Source: Sulfurihydrogenibium azorense Az-Fu1
GTDB lineage: Bacteria; Aquificota; Aquificia; Aquificales; Hydrogenothermaceae
NCBI RefSeq assembly: GCF_000021545.1
Contig: NC_012438.1
Coordinates: forward strand, 1,300,003-1,364,002
DNA: 64,000 nt
Reading direction: 5' to 3'
Positions 35,031 through 43,693 of the stretch are shown piece by piece. The position numbers and the translations under genes are program-made. The number at the start of each line of letters is the position of its first letter. Position 1 is the first letter of the stretch. The notes beneath the pieces are model-generated. The model was not told the DNA's origin and ran no database searches. It saw only the letters and a list, made by a program, of their open reading frames with translations.

Positions 35031-35250
35031 CGTTTTTCTTTCCTCTTTGGACATTTTCTTGATTTTTCTTTACAAACCACATACTCGCTCCAAACATCAA
35101 GGCTACTCCTATTATGATAATGATACCTTCAATAAATGAGTTTGCATTGCAAAAAACACCAAATGAAGAGTAAGGGTCGCACTGTTTTAAGTCTGAAATA
35201 TCTAATGGATTTTTTTCTTCTACCTTTAAAATAAGGTTTAGAATATCCAT
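35011..35250 (-). CDS. Small single-span membrane protein upstream of ATPase pseudogene
   Basis: A 79-residue protein: an acidic N-terminal part with two cysteines (KQCDPYSSFGVFC), one transmembrane helix (about residues 42-60, IEGIIIIIGVALMFGASMWF) and a charged tail. I do not recognise it. It overlaps the 5' end of the ATPase pseudogene by about 20 bp and probably was its partner or leader gene, so it may also be dispensable now. It lies 9 bp behind the xer gene. Confidence 0.6.
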   Translation of the reverse strand: MDILNLILKVEEKNPLDISDLKQCDPYSSFGVFCNANSFIEGIIIIIGVALMFGASMWFVKKNQENVQRGKKNDESNAQ

Positions 35251-35259
35251 TTTATCACC

Positions 35260-36153
35260 TCATAAATCAATATTTTCAGATAAGGCTTTTGTTGCTTTTA
35301 AAAGTTGTTTTTGACCTACTTTTGCGTACCTTGCCGTTGTAATAGGTGAAGCATGTCCTAAAAGTTCCTGTATTACTCTCAATTCTGCACCTGATGCCAA
35401 GGCTACCGTTGCAGCTGTATGTCGTAGTTTATGTGGGTGCAAGGATGTGGCAATTTTTTTACCAATATCTTTAATTTTTCTCCAAAGTGTGTGGTATGAG
35501 ATAGGAAATATTGGTGTTTTACTGTCTATGTAATGATTTACTTCTTTTAGGTATTCTACAAGTATTTGTAAAGGCTTACCTGTAATTGGAACTTCTCTCT
35601 CTTTATCTCCTTTTCCTACAACTCTTATGTAGGCTATATCATCCTCTTTTAATCCTTCTTCTATAACTTTATCAACAGAAAATGTCTGGTTTTGTCTTTC
35701 TATTAAAATGTTTGACTTTTTTATGTTGAGAAGTTCAGAAGACCTAAGCCCTGTTGTTAAAAGAAGTACTACGATAGCTTTGTCCTGAAGGTTATCTATG
35801 TTTTTTAAAAGGGTCTTAATCTCTTCGTTTGAGAGAGAAGAGGGTATCCGCTGGGAGATTTTAGGTCTGTGGGATTTTGTGATAGGTGATACCTTTACAA
35901 GCTCTAAGTCTATAAGGTATTGGTAAAGTGAGTTTAAAGTAGCTAACTTCCTTGCTATTGTAGAAGATTTCTTTTTTTGGGATTGTAAAACCATACGAAA
36001 CTTTGCAATGTCTGATTTTGAAACAAGTTCTACTTCTTTATCTCCTACTATTTTTATAAACTGGTTTAGGTCTACACTGTAATTTTTTATTGTGTTTGGA
36101 GATTTATCCGCTATGTAAGACAGAAAAAGCTCACAGCACTCAGACAGCTTCAT
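35260..36153 (-). CDS. xer: XerC/XerD-type tyrosine recombinase
   Basis: A 297-residue site-specific recombinase with an N-terminal SAM-like core-binding domain (about 1-90) and a catalytic domain. The catalytic set is R in TTGLRSSELL, K in the VGKGDKEREVP hairpin, HKLRHTAAT (H-x-x-R), LLGHAS and the nucleophile Tyr in ARYAKV. It is likely the chromosome-dimer recombinase; no second xer gene is in view and no dif site was recognised. ATG 36153 lies 2 nt after the ubiX stop with AGGT upstream, preferred over GTG 36168. Confidence 0.92.
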   Translation of the reverse strand: MKLSECCELFLSYIADKSPNTIKNYSVDLNQFIKIVGDKEVELVSKSDIAKFRMVLQSQKKKSSTIARKLATLNSLYQYLIDLELVKVSPITKSHRPKISQRIPSSLSNEEIKTLLKNIDNLQDKAIVVLLLTTGLRSSELLNIKKSNILIERQNQTFSVDKVIEEGLKEDDIAYIRVVGKGDKEREVPITGKPLQILVEYLKEVNHYIDSKTPIFPISYHTLWRKIKDIGKKIATSLHPHKLRHTAATVALASGAELRVIQELLGHASPITTARYAKVGQKQLLKATKALSENIDL

Positions 36154-36155
36154 CT

Positions 36156-36725
36156 CTAACCTTCCCACCTTTTGTAAAGGTTATGTTCTACTTCAAAAAT
36201 ATCTAAAACTTTTCCTATAACAAAGTTTACCATATCATCTACTGTCTTTGGTTTATTGTAAAATCCCGGAGATGCAGAGGCTACTATACCACCTGCGAGC
36301 ATAACTTTTCTCATATTCTCAATGTGAATAAGAGAAAATGGCATCTCTCTAACAAGAAGTAAAAGTTTTTTTCTTTCCTTTAGTGCAACATCACAGACTC
36401 TCTGGATAAGGTTAGAACTTACTCCGTTTGCTACTGCTGCCAGTGTATCCATAGAGCAGGGAGCCACTATCACACCTTGGGTTTTAGTTAAGTACGACCC
36501 ACTTGATACAGAAGCTCCTATGTTTTGGTTTGATATAACTTCTACATTTTGGTTTAAACTTTTTAAAAAATCAGATTTAGTAATACCTTCTTCTTTTTCC
36601 ATTACAATGTAAGCTGCATTTGATACAACAAGGTGGACAAAGTGATTTTTAGATAGCTCTTCCACCAACCTTTTACCGTATATAAAACCACTTGCTCCAG
36701 TTATACAGACAACAAACTTTTTCAT
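36156..36725 (-). CDS. ubiX: Flavin prenyltransferase UbiX
   Basis: A 189-residue enzyme that prenylates FMN to make the cofactor of UbiD decarboxylases, for quinone synthesis or aromatic metabolism. The family blocks are VCITGASGFIYGKRLVEEL at the N-terminus, VIVAPCSMDTLAAVANGVSSNLIQRV, KLLLLVREMPFSLIHIENM and AGGIVASASPGFYNKP. The ATG sits 7 nt behind a TATCAT hexamer with no Shine-Dalgarno, suggesting a leaderless transcript (see 36726-36790). Its UbiD partner is not in the window. Confidence 0.94.
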   Translation of the reverse strand: MKKFVVCITGASGFIYGKRLVEELSKNHFVHLVVSNAAYIVMEKEEGITKSDFLKSLNQNVEVISNQNIGASVSSGSYLTKTQGVIVAPCSMDTLAAVANGVSSNLIQRVCDVALKERKKLLLLVREMPFSLIHIENMRKVMLAGGIVASASPGFYNKPKTVDDMVNFVIGKVLDIFEVEHNLYKRWEG

Positions 36726-36790
36726 AACTCATATGATAACACAAATTGGAAAAGCTTATAAGCCCCCTTTTTTATGTTATCATATCTTAT
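36726..36790. promoter_or_regulatory. Mirrored divergent promoters of ubiX and rsmD
   Basis: The 65-bp gap carries a perfect 11-bp inverted repeat: ATATGATAACA at 36731-36741 and TGTTATCATAT at 36775-36785. Each copy stands exactly 5 nt from the ATG of its gene. The TATCAT inside fits a -10 (TANNNT) with the start-codon A at +1, so both genes are probably transcribed leaderless from one shared region. There is no ribosome site before either ATG. Confidence 0.6.
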
Positions 36791-37258
36791 ATGAGAGATT
36801 TAAGACCAACATCTAACTTAGTATTACAGGCTATTTTTAACATACTTTACTCTGTTAAAGGTAAGGATTTTTTAGACCTTTTTGCTGGAACAGGACAGGT
36901 AGGATTAAAGGCTCTGGAAAAAGGTGGAAAGTCTGTTGTTTTTGTTGATATAGAGAGAAAAAGAGTAGAGAATATAAAGAAAAAAGCAAAAAATTACCAA
37001 AATGCCAAATTTGTAGTTTCAGATGCTTTAAAGTTTTTAAAAACAGCTAACTCTTTTGATATAATCTTTGCTGATCCTCCTTACGATTACAAGTTTTATG
37101 ATAAACTTATACAGCTATCATTTGAAGCTTTAAAAGAAGGTGGAATCTTGATAGTAGAGCATAGGTCAAACAACGACTTAAGTGGTATTCTACCTGATTA
37201 CTTTTTAGAAAGTAGAAAGTACGGAGATACTGTAATATCTTTCTGGAGAAAGGAATGA
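36791..37258 (+). CDS. rsmD: 16S rRNA (guanine-966-N2)-methyltransferase, RsmD-like
   Basis: A 155-residue methyltransferase beginning MRDLRPTSNLVLQAIFNIL, the usual RPTS...FNIL entry of RsmD. It has a SAM-binding LDLFAGTGQVGLKAL loop, VVFVDIERKRV and the catalytic ADPPYDY motif. It lacks the first 15-20 residues (the RIIxGxxxGRxL strand) of common RsmD proteins. ATG 36791 is chosen from the -10/ATG spacing; a TTG 45 bp upstream (36746) lies inside the promoter region. It overlaps coaD by 4 bases. Confidence 0.88.
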   Translation: MRDLRPTSNLVLQAIFNILYSVKGKDFLDLFAGTGQVGLKALEKGGKSVVFVDIERKRVENIKKKAKNYQNAKFVVSDALKFLKTANSFDIIFADPPYDYKFYDKLIQLSFEALKEGGILIVEHRSNNDLSGILPDYFLESRKYGDTVISFWRKE

Positions 37259-37755
37259 CAACAAAGGTATGTGTATATCCAGGAACATTTGACCCTGTTC
37301 ACTTTGGCCATCTTGACATAGTTGACAGGGCACTTAACATATTTGAGACGGTTGTGGTAGCGATTGCAGAAAACCCCAAGAAAGAGCCATTTTTTTCTCT
37401 TGAAGAAAGGATAAAGATGTTCCAAGATGCCGTAAGTAAGTACAAAGGAAGAGTTATAGTAGAAGGATTCTCCGGTTTACTTGTCGACTTTGCAAGAAAA
37501 TACAACACAAAGATTATAATAAGAGGTGTGAGACTTTTTACAGATTTTGAGTATGAACTTCAGATAGCCATGACAAACTACAAATTAGACAAAGTAGAGA
37601 CATTTTTTATGATGCCACAACAAGAACTTATACACATAAGTTCCTCGATAGTAAAAGATGTGGCAATACATGGTGGAGATATAAGTAGTATGGTTACTCC
37701 CTTTGTAAAAAGTATGTTAGAAGAGAAGGTAAAGACACTATGGAAAAACTCTTAA
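37255..37755 (+). CDS. coaD: Phosphopantetheine adenylyltransferase
   Basis: A 166-residue nucleotidyltransferase that forms dephospho-CoA from phosphopantetheine and ATP, the penultimate CoA step. The PGTFDPVHFGHLDI block contains the HxGH motif, followed by KKEPFFSLEERIKM, FSGLLVDFA, RGVRLFTDFEYELQIA and the ISSSIVKDVA motif. Normal length. ATG overlaps the rsmD stop (ATGA), and rsmD-coaD pairing is common in bacteria. Confidence 0.97.
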   Translation: MTTKVCVYPGTFDPVHFGHLDIVDRALNIFETVVVAIAENPKKEPFFSLEERIKMFQDAVSKYKGRVIVEGFSGLLVDFARKYNTKIIIRGVRLFTDFEYELQIAMTNYKLDKVETFFMMPQQELIHISSSIVKDVAIHGGDISSMVTPFVKSMLEEKVKTLWKNS

Positions 37756-38222
37756 CCCTTTTATTAACCTTTGTTTTAGCTGGTTGTACAGTTAAGGATT
37801 ACAACACTTACAAACCAAAAGAAAAAAAGGTAATTTGTTTTAAAGACTTAGTTGTAAATACTCCAGAACCTACATTAAAGGATATCCTCTATAAGAATAT
37901 AAGTGATGGAGTTTTACAATCAGGAAATAAACTTGAATGTGGAGAAAAAACTAACTACAACCTTTATATAACGTTAAACAGTGTAAGATTTTACACTATA
38001 GGATACTCACCATCCCAAAGAGCTAACGTTTACGCAGTTGAGATGAATATAAACGTTAAGTTAGAAGACCTAAAAGGAAACATCTTAAAAGATAAAACTA
38101 TTAGAGAAAAAACCCAGTACGTAGGAACAGGGTTAAGGTCTGACTTTGAAAAGAGGTATGCATTTGAAGAACTTGGAAAATTGATTAAAGTAAGAGTACT
38201 TTCAATACTGTCAGAGCCATGA
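37740..38222 (+). CDS. lptE: LptE-like outer-membrane LPS-assembly lipoprotein
   Basis: A 160-residue lipoprotein with a signal peptide ending in lipobox LAGC (Cys about residue 16). The mature part has alternating beta strands with YNLYITLNSVRFYTIGYSP, ANVYAVEMNINVKLEDLKG and a C-terminal helix, resembling LptE. LptE plugs LptD in the outer membrane. Sequence alone is weak, but lptE immediately followed by holA is a classic arrangement, and lptB lies one gene further. It overlaps coaD by 16 bp and holA by 4 bp. Confidence 0.75.
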   Translation: MEKLLTLLLTFVLAGCTVKDYNTYKPKEKKVICFKDLVVNTPEPTLKDILYKNISDGVLQSGNKLECGEKTNYNLYITLNSVRFYTIGYSPSQRANVYAVEMNINVKLEDLKGNILKDKTIREKTQYVGTGLRSDFEKRYAFEELGKLIKVRVLSILSEP

Positions 38223-39211
38223 ACGAGATAAAGATACAGCAACTTTTAAAAGAGTATAACTTATCAAACTTAAAACCACTAATACTTATATACGGCAACG
38301 AAGAGTTAACAAAAAGTCTTTTTTTAGAAAAAGTTAAGTCTACAACTGCCTCAACAGTCTTTTGGGGAGACAGTCTTGACTTTAAAACTCTTTTAAATGA
38401 ACTTGGAACAAAGTCATTATTCCAAACAGAGAAGACCATTATCGTTAAAAATTTTGATGAGTTTGTAAGTAATCTAAAGAAAGATGAGATAAAGCTATTT
38501 TTAGAAACGTTAAAAAAAGTCAACTTACCTACAAGATTTATAATGGTATGCTCTTTTGAAAAAATACCTTCTACAGAACCTTACAAAACTATAACAACTT
38601 TAGCCGATATTTTAGTGTCAACTAAACTTACACCTTCCGCATTTTACACATCTATAAAAAATAAACTATCAAGAGAGAGTAAAAAGATATCAGAAGAAGA
38701 TTTAAAGTATCTTGTATCTCTACTTAACAATGACCTTACATTAGCCAAAAACGAGATTGAAAAACTACTTCTATATACAGCTGACAAAGACACCATCACA
38801 AAAGAAGATATAGATGCAGTAATAACACCAAAGTTTGAAGATAACGTGTTTGTCTTTTTAACCCAATTTTTCAAGAAAGATAAAACAGCTTTAAAAACTC
38901 TTTTAAACTTAATTGAAAATGGGTCTCACCCTTTTGAGATACAAAGTCTGATTTTATATCAACTTGAAAAAACTCTTTATTTTAAATCTTTGATTGAAAA
39001 AGGTATAGACCAAGAAGAAGCATTCAAAACAGTTGGGATAACAGCTCCCATACAGAAATCAAACATTTTAAATATATTAAAAGTATTAAAAGAAGAAGAC
39101 CTTGAAAAATTAATAAAAGGTTTATACACATTAGAGATACAGCAAAAAGTTTTCTTTCAAGACCCTATAGAGAAGTTAACAGAGTTTGTAGTTAAAAATC
39201 TGGTAAAATAA
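38219..39211 (+). CDS. holA: DNA polymerase III delta subunit
   Basis: A 330-residue clamp-loader subunit that opens the beta clamp. The N-terminal LILIYGNEELTKSLFLEKV, the FQTEKTIIVKNF clamp-binding strand, the central SRESKKISEEDLKYLVSLLNND (where AAA+ sensor residues lie) and the C-terminal collar helices (residues about 210-330) match HolA. Like other delta subunits it has no functional Walker A. ATG overlaps the lptE stop by 4 bases. Confidence 0.9.
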   Translation: MNEIKIQQLLKEYNLSNLKPLILIYGNEELTKSLFLEKVKSTTASTVFWGDSLDFKTLLNELGTKSLFQTEKTIIVKNFDEFVSNLKKDEIKLFLETLKKVNLPTRFIMVCSFEKIPSTEPYKTITTLADILVSTKLTPSAFYTSIKNKLSRESKKISEEDLKYLVSLLNNDLTLAKNEIEKLLLYTADKDTITKEDIDAVITPKFEDNVFVFLTQFFKKDKTALKTLLNLIENGSHPFEIQSLILYQLEKTLYFKSLIEKGIDQEEAFKTVGITAPIQKSNILNILKVLKEEDLEKLIKGLYTLEIQQKVFFQDPIEKLTEFVVKNLVK

Positions 39212-39216
39212 TCACT

Positions 39217-39948
39217 ATGGAAAAATCAAAACTTGAGCTTAAAAACATTGAAAAAAGTTTTAAAGGTAGAACTGTAGTAGCAGGAGTATCTCTTTACGCA
39301 GAGGAAGGAGAGATAGTAGGACTCCTTGGACCAAACGGAGCTGGAAAAACTACTACCTTTAAGTGTCTTTTAGGTTTCTTAAAACCAGACAGGGGAAATG
39401 TAGTATTAAACGGTGAAGATATAACAAATCTACCAGTATATAAAAGGGCAAAAAAAGGTATAAGTTTTCTACCTCAAGAGTCTTCTATATTTAGAGATTT
39501 AACTGTTTGGGAAAATCTAATGATGTTTTTAGAATTTCAAGATATCTCTCCATCTGAAAGGGAGAGAAAAGCAAAAGACCTTTTAGAAGAGTTTCATATC
39601 CTCCATCTAAAAGACCAGAAGGCATCAACTCTTTCCGGAGGAGAGAGAAGAAGGTTAGAAATAGCCAGAAGTCTCATAACAAACCCTTCTTTTTTACTTT
39701 TAGATGAACCGTTTGCAGGAGTTGACCCTGTTTCAGTAAAGGAGATAAACTCTCTTATAAAGTCTTTGGTGGAGAAAGAGATAGGTGTTATAATCACAGA
39801 CCACAACGTAAGAGAAACACTAAAAATAACAGACAGAGCTTACATAATAGCCCACGGTAAAGTAATAGCAGAAGGAACACCTCAAGAAATCGTAGAAAAC
39901 GAAGAAGTAAGAAAAGTCTTCTTGGGAGAAGACTTCGTTTTAATTTAG
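39217..39948 (+). CDS. lptB: LPS export ABC transporter ATP-binding protein
   Basis: A 243-residue ATPase driving LPS extraction from the inner membrane with LptFG. Walker A GPNGAGKTTT (residues about 38-47), the Q-loop PQESSIFRDLTVWEN, signature LSGGERRRLEIAR, Walker B LLLDEPFAGVDP and switch His in ITDHNVRETL are all intact. The SIFRDLTVWENL stretch is characteristic of LptB. Its neighbours lptE and holA support the assignment. Its stop overlaps the convergent DUF6394 gene by 4 bp. Confidence 0.95.
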   Translation: MEKSKLELKNIEKSFKGRTVVAGVSLYAEEGEIVGLLGPNGAGKTTTFKCLLGFLKPDRGNVVLNGEDITNLPVYKRAKKGISFLPQESSIFRDLTVWENLMMFLEFQDISPSERERKAKDLLEEFHILHLKDQKASTLSGGERRRLEIARSLITNPSFLLLDEPFAGVDPVSVKEINSLIKSLVEKEIGVIITDHNVRETLKITDRAYIIAHGKVIAEGTPQEIVENEEVRKVFLGEDFVLI

Positions 39949-40298
39949 TAGTTATCCTCTTGTTTTCTATACTCCATAACCATCTCTATAAATAGCAAGA
40001 TTATAGAGATTATGTTTGCAACAGCAGCTCCTATAGCAAGACCTATTGCCAAATCTACGTGAACGTTTGAAAAGTATAAAATTGCTGCAGGAATAAGATG
40101 AAGGTCTGCAACTAAAGCAGTTGCAAGTAACTCTGCCGATAGGATTTTTTTGGCACCAAACTTTAAAACGGTTGCTATAAGATTTACACCAATAGCAACA
40201 ACCAACTGATAAGGGTCATGACTAAAGATAAAACCAACATTTGAAGTTAGTGCAAGAAATATAAAAAAATCTGACCAAACCTTACCCCAATTTATCAA
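39945..40298 (-). CDS. DUF6394-like small membrane protein
   Basis: A 117-residue protein with about four hydrophobic spans, starting MINWGKVWSDFFIFLALTSNVGF and containing a conserved-looking LVADLHLIPAAILYF segment. It resembles the DUF6394 family that occurs beside K+ channel or Trk-type genes. It overlaps the channel gene upstream by 4 bp, so the two are probably made together and may form one transport unit. The role is unknown; the family name is recalled from pattern, not searched. Confidence 0.6.
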   Translation of the reverse strand: MINWGKVWSDFFIFLALTSNVGFIFSHDPYQLVVAIGVNLIATVLKFGAKKILSAELLATALVADLHLIPAAILYFSNVHVDLAIGLAIGAAVANIISIILLFIEMVMEYRKQEDNY

Positions 40299-41443
40299 CT
40301 TTGAACCTCCTGTGGATTATTTATGTACTGCTTGGCTTTTTCTACGTTTGAAGGTTTTCCAAGTAAAAGTAAAGTATATCCTGCCTTGATAACAGAATCT
40401 CCACTTGGAGCTATCTCCATTGTTCCATCCGGTTTAACTATTGCCACAACTGTTGTTTGAGTATTTTTTCTCAAATGTATATCTTTTAAAGCTTTTCCTA
40501 CTATCCAAGCGTTTTCATCTACATAAATTTCTGTAATGTCTATGTCTGTTCTCTCCCCAAAAGCTATTTTATTTAAAAAGTTTGAAACTAAAGGAGAAGG
40601 TGGATGTAGTACTAACGATACTATCCTTTTACCTATTGTTTGTTGTGGAACAATGACTTCGTTGGCTCCAAGGAGCTTCATCTTTTCTGATGACCCTTCT
40701 GTTGTTGCAGTTGCAAAGATGTAGAAACTATCTTTTTCTGGTTTTATAAGTCTTGCTGTCACTATTACTGCTAAATCTTGAGTGTTTTCTTCAAAAGCTG
40801 TTATTAATCCCCTTGCCCTTTCTATAAAACATCCAAGTAAAACAGCCCTTTTATGAGGCTCATCAAAAACGAAATAGTCAATATTGTATGCTCTTATCTC
40901 CTCTTCTTTACTCTTATCAGGTTCAATCAAAATAAATGGTATTTTTCTTTTTTTAAAGTCTTTGATTATTTCTTTTGTTATCTCATTAAAAGGTGTTATT
41001 ATAAAGTGGTCTTTTATTTTTTCCATCTCCTTGTACATCCTCCAGTATCTGTATATAGTTTCAAGATTGCTTGTAGTCAAAACTTGAATTGTTTTAACCA
41101 GACCGTACATATAACCCAAAGGAAAGGCAAACATTATAAAAATACTAGATAAAAATCTGTTTAGTATAACATTTTCAGTGTAAGGCTCAGTATACCCTAT
41201 AGTTGAGATTGATATTACTGTATGGAAAAAGAAGTTTACTACACTTTCCCCATCTGATTTATTGTTCACTATCATAAACATCAACGTTCCGATTGTAGTC
41301 ACAAATATAACTATCATTAAAGGAAGTTTGAGCTGACCTAAAACATCGTAAAACTTCTCTTCGTAGATGTACCTGTAGTTTATAGGCTTTACTTTTCCGT
41401 AGTGTGGGATTTTTTTATCTTTCAACTTTTTACCAATTTTCAA
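40295..41443 (-). CDS. Two-span K+ channel with tandem RCK-like regulatory region
   Basis: A 382-residue ion channel. It has two transmembrane helices (residues about 36-58 and 88-110) flanking a pore loop with selectivity filter STIGYTE, which fits potassium. A cytoplasmic TrkA-N/RCK domain follows, then a TrkA-C domain (about 290-375, ITEIYVDENAWIVGKALKDI). In the RCK domain the expected GxGxxG nucleotide loop reads IITPFNEITKEI, so NAD(H) binding is unlikely and another ligand may gate it. It is 13 bp overlapped with ribE. Confidence 0.85.
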   Translation of the reverse strand: MKIGKKLKDKKIPHYGKVKPINYRYIYEEKFYDVLGQLKLPLMIVIFVTTIGTLMFMIVNNKSDGESVVNFFFHTVISISTIGYTEPYTENVILNRFLSSIFIMFAFPLGYMYGLVKTIQVLTTSNLETIYRYWRMYKEMEKIKDHFIITPFNEITKEIIKDFKKRKIPFILIEPDKSKEEEIRAYNIDYFVFDEPHKRAVLLGCFIERARGLITAFEENTQDLAVIVTARLIKPEKDSFYIFATATTEGSSEKMKLLGANEVIVPQQTIGKRIVSLVLHPPSPLVSNFLNKIAFGERTDIDITEIYVDENAWIVGKALKDIHLRKNTQTTVVAIVKPDGTMEIAPSGDSVIKAGYTLLLLGKPSNVEKAKQYINNPQEVQS

Positions 41444-42062
41444 GTAAATTTTTTAACTTTTCATCTTTATCATACCACTTTCCTATCATTTTGGCAACAT
41501 ACTTTCCAAGAATATCAAACTCTATGTTTACAACATCTCCCACTTTTCTGTATTTAAGGTTTGTGTTTTCAAGGGTATGGGGTATAATGTTTAAGTCTAT
41601 GATATTTTCATTTATATAGTTTACAGTCAAACTTATCCCATCTATTGCAATAGACCCTTTTTCTATTACAAGATTTTTATACTCAGGAGAAAAAGATATT
41701 TTAAAGTTTGTATGGCTTCCAAGGGAAGTTTTAGAAACTATACTTCCAGTTGTATCAACGTGTCCTTGGACTATATGTCCTCCCAGTCTAGACTGGGGAG
41801 TTAAAGACCTTTCAAGGTTTACATAGTCTCCTGTTTTTAAAAAGGAAAAATTACTTCTTTTTATAGTCTCTTGAGACACATCAAAACTTGCACTTTCTTT
41901 ATCCATATCTACAACCGTTAAACAAACGCCGTTTACTGATATACTATCTCCTAAAACAGTCCCATCTAATACTTTTCTGCAACTTACAACCAACCTCATA
42001 CCATCAGAATTTTTTATAACACTTTTTACCTTTCCAACTTCTTCAATCAATCCTGTAAACAT
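41430..42062 (-). CDS. ribE: Riboflavin synthase alpha subunit
   Basis: A 210-residue enzyme that dismutates two 6,7-dimethyl-8-ribityllumazines to riboflavin. Two lumazine-binding barrels are visible: the MFTGLIEEVGKV start with SISVNGVCLTVV, and SIAIDGISLTVN in the second half. LGGHIVQGHVD and TLENTNLKYRKVGDVVNIEFD are standard. ATG 42062 has GGAGG 6 nt upstream; GTG 42068 two codons earlier is less likely. It starts 2 nt after the slt-type stop. Confidence 0.95.
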   Translation of the reverse strand: MFTGLIEEVGKVKSVIKNSDGMRLVVSCRKVLDGTVLGDSISVNGVCLTVVDMDKESASFDVSQETIKRSNFSFLKTGDYVNLERSLTPQSRLGGHIVQGHVDTTGSIVSKTSLGSHTNFKISFSPEYKNLVIEKGSIAIDGISLTVNYINENIIDLNIIPHTLENTNLKYRKVGDVVNIEFDILGKYVAKMIGKWYDKDEKLKNLLENW

Positions 42063-42064
42063 TT

Positions 42065-43693
42065 TCACTCCTCCAGAGCATCGTATATAACATAGTTTCT
42101 TAAAACTTTTTTAACGTAATCCCTTGTCTCATCGTAAGGGTACAGCTCTATAAACTCTGCTAAGTCTTTTGGTCTTCTGTTTTCTATAAACCTTTTTACA
42201 GCTCCTTCTCCAGAGTTGTAAGATGCAAAAACGTAAACAAGTTCTCCGTCAAACATACTGATAAGCCTGTTTAAATACCACATGGAAAACTTTACACCTA
42301 AATCGGGATTAAAGAGGTCTGTAATATCAAAGTTTTCAATCTTTAAATTTTCTGCAGTCCACTTAGCGGTTTTTGGAATAAACTGGGTAAGTCCAACAGC
42401 GTTAGACCAAGATATAGCGTAAGGGTCAAAAAAACTCTCCTGTTTTATAACAGCGTAAACTATATTCTCCATATTTTTATCTTCTATTCTTGAAAAAGGT
42501 TTTACATAACTACATAAAGAGTTTTGACCGAAACACTTTACTGCAATCTCTGGCATTACATTGTAAAGTTTTTCACAGGGATTAGTTTTAATATAGTAAT
42601 TTCCTTCAATGTAGGCAAGTTTATAATCTTTATCTTTTAATTGTTTTATTATTAAAGCTGTACTGTCTGGCTCTAAAGAGCATCTTCTGTTTTTGAGAAT
42701 ATTTGGTTTAATTTTACTTTTGTAGTAAATAAGTGCTAAGTAAGGTGTAATCTCTTCTACCTTCAGCTTCTCTTTAGGCGGAGTTAACTGAGTCCCTTGT
42801 AGTAGAGACTCCCAGTAAAGTATCTGGTAAGGGTCTTTTGAGTAATTTTTATACTGGTTTAAGTAATAGGTTGCTTGTGTATAATCTCCTTGAGTGTAGT
42901 GATACAAAAACATTAGCCAAATCAAGTCTTCTGGTAGTGTTTGAAAGTAAGTTTTTAAGGTTTCTACGTAAAACAAAAACAAGTTGTAATTTTGTCTGTA
43001 AAATTCTTTACTTGCCCTTTGAGTTAAAAACTCTCTTAATTTATCAAGTTGTTTTTTTTCAAGAAGGTAGTTTATGTAAGTATTTTCATACTCTTTACTT
43101 AAGTTTGCAGCTACCTTTAAGGCTTTTTCAAAGTAAGGACTATCTTGACTTATGTTTAAAAAGTAGGATATATCTCTCGTTAGTCTTAAAAGAAAGTAGT
43201 TAACTGCGTTTTGGTCTTCTAAAGTATAAACTAAGTATTTGGCTTTTTCGTAATGTTTGTTTTTTATACAGGTTTCCACTGCTTTTTCTTTGTCCTCTTC
43301 TGAAAGGTAAGGGTATAGTTCTAAGTATGCTTTGTAGCCGTAGTACGTGTGAGTTAAACCAGTTGCAAGCTCTTTTAAAGTTTGTTTGTCATTTTTTAAT
43401 TTTGAGTAGATGTAAAGGTAAAATGGATAGTCCTCTTTTAAAAAAGCTCTTTTATTTACTTGGTCTATAAACTTTTCTGCCTTTTCTAAATCTCCACTGT
43501 AATACAAAAATGAAGCTATTTTTACAGCTACATAACTACTTAAAGCATAGTTTTTGTTCTCAGTAATAACTGAGTATGCGTTATTTAAGTCTATTTTGTC
43601 AAAATCTGATTTGTAAAGGTCTAAAAGTTGGTTGTAGTCTGCAAAAGCAAAAACTACCGTAAAAAGTATTGATAAAATTAATTTTTTAACCAT
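42065..43693 (-). CDS. slt: Soluble lytic murein transglycosylase-like protein
   Basis: A 542-residue exported protein with a signal peptide (about 1-18, ending VVFAFA). A long helical superhelix of TPR-like repeats (about 20-390) is followed by a C-terminal SLT lysozyme-like domain with the catalytic Glu in VIKQESFFDPYAIS, then AVGLTQFIPKTAKWTAE and ASYNSGEGAVKRF. It cleaves peptidoglycan glycan strands in the periplasm. It overlaps the pseudouridine synthase gene by 8 bp. Confidence 0.93.
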   Translation of the reverse strand: MVKKLILSILFTVVFAFADYNQLLDLYKSDFDKIDLNNAYSVITENKNYALSSYVAVKIASFLYYSGDLEKAEKFIDQVNKRAFLKEDYPFYLYIYSKLKNDKQTLKELATGLTHTYYGYKAYLELYPYLSEEDKEKAVETCIKNKHYEKAKYLVYTLEDQNAVNYFLLRLTRDISYFLNISQDSPYFEKALKVAANLSKEYENTYINYLLEKKQLDKLREFLTQRASKEFYRQNYNLFLFYVETLKTYFQTLPEDLIWLMFLYHYTQGDYTQATYYLNQYKNYSKDPYQILYWESLLQGTQLTPPKEKLKVEEITPYLALIYYKSKIKPNILKNRRCSLEPDSTALIIKQLKDKDYKLAYIEGNYYIKTNPCEKLYNVMPEIAVKCFGQNSLCSYVKPFSRIEDKNMENIVYAVIKQESFFDPYAISWSNAVGLTQFIPKTAKWTAENLKIENFDITDLFNPDLGVKFSMWYLNRLISMFDGELVYVFASYNSGEGAVKRFIENRRPKDLAEFIELYPYDETRDYVKKVLRNYVIYDALEE

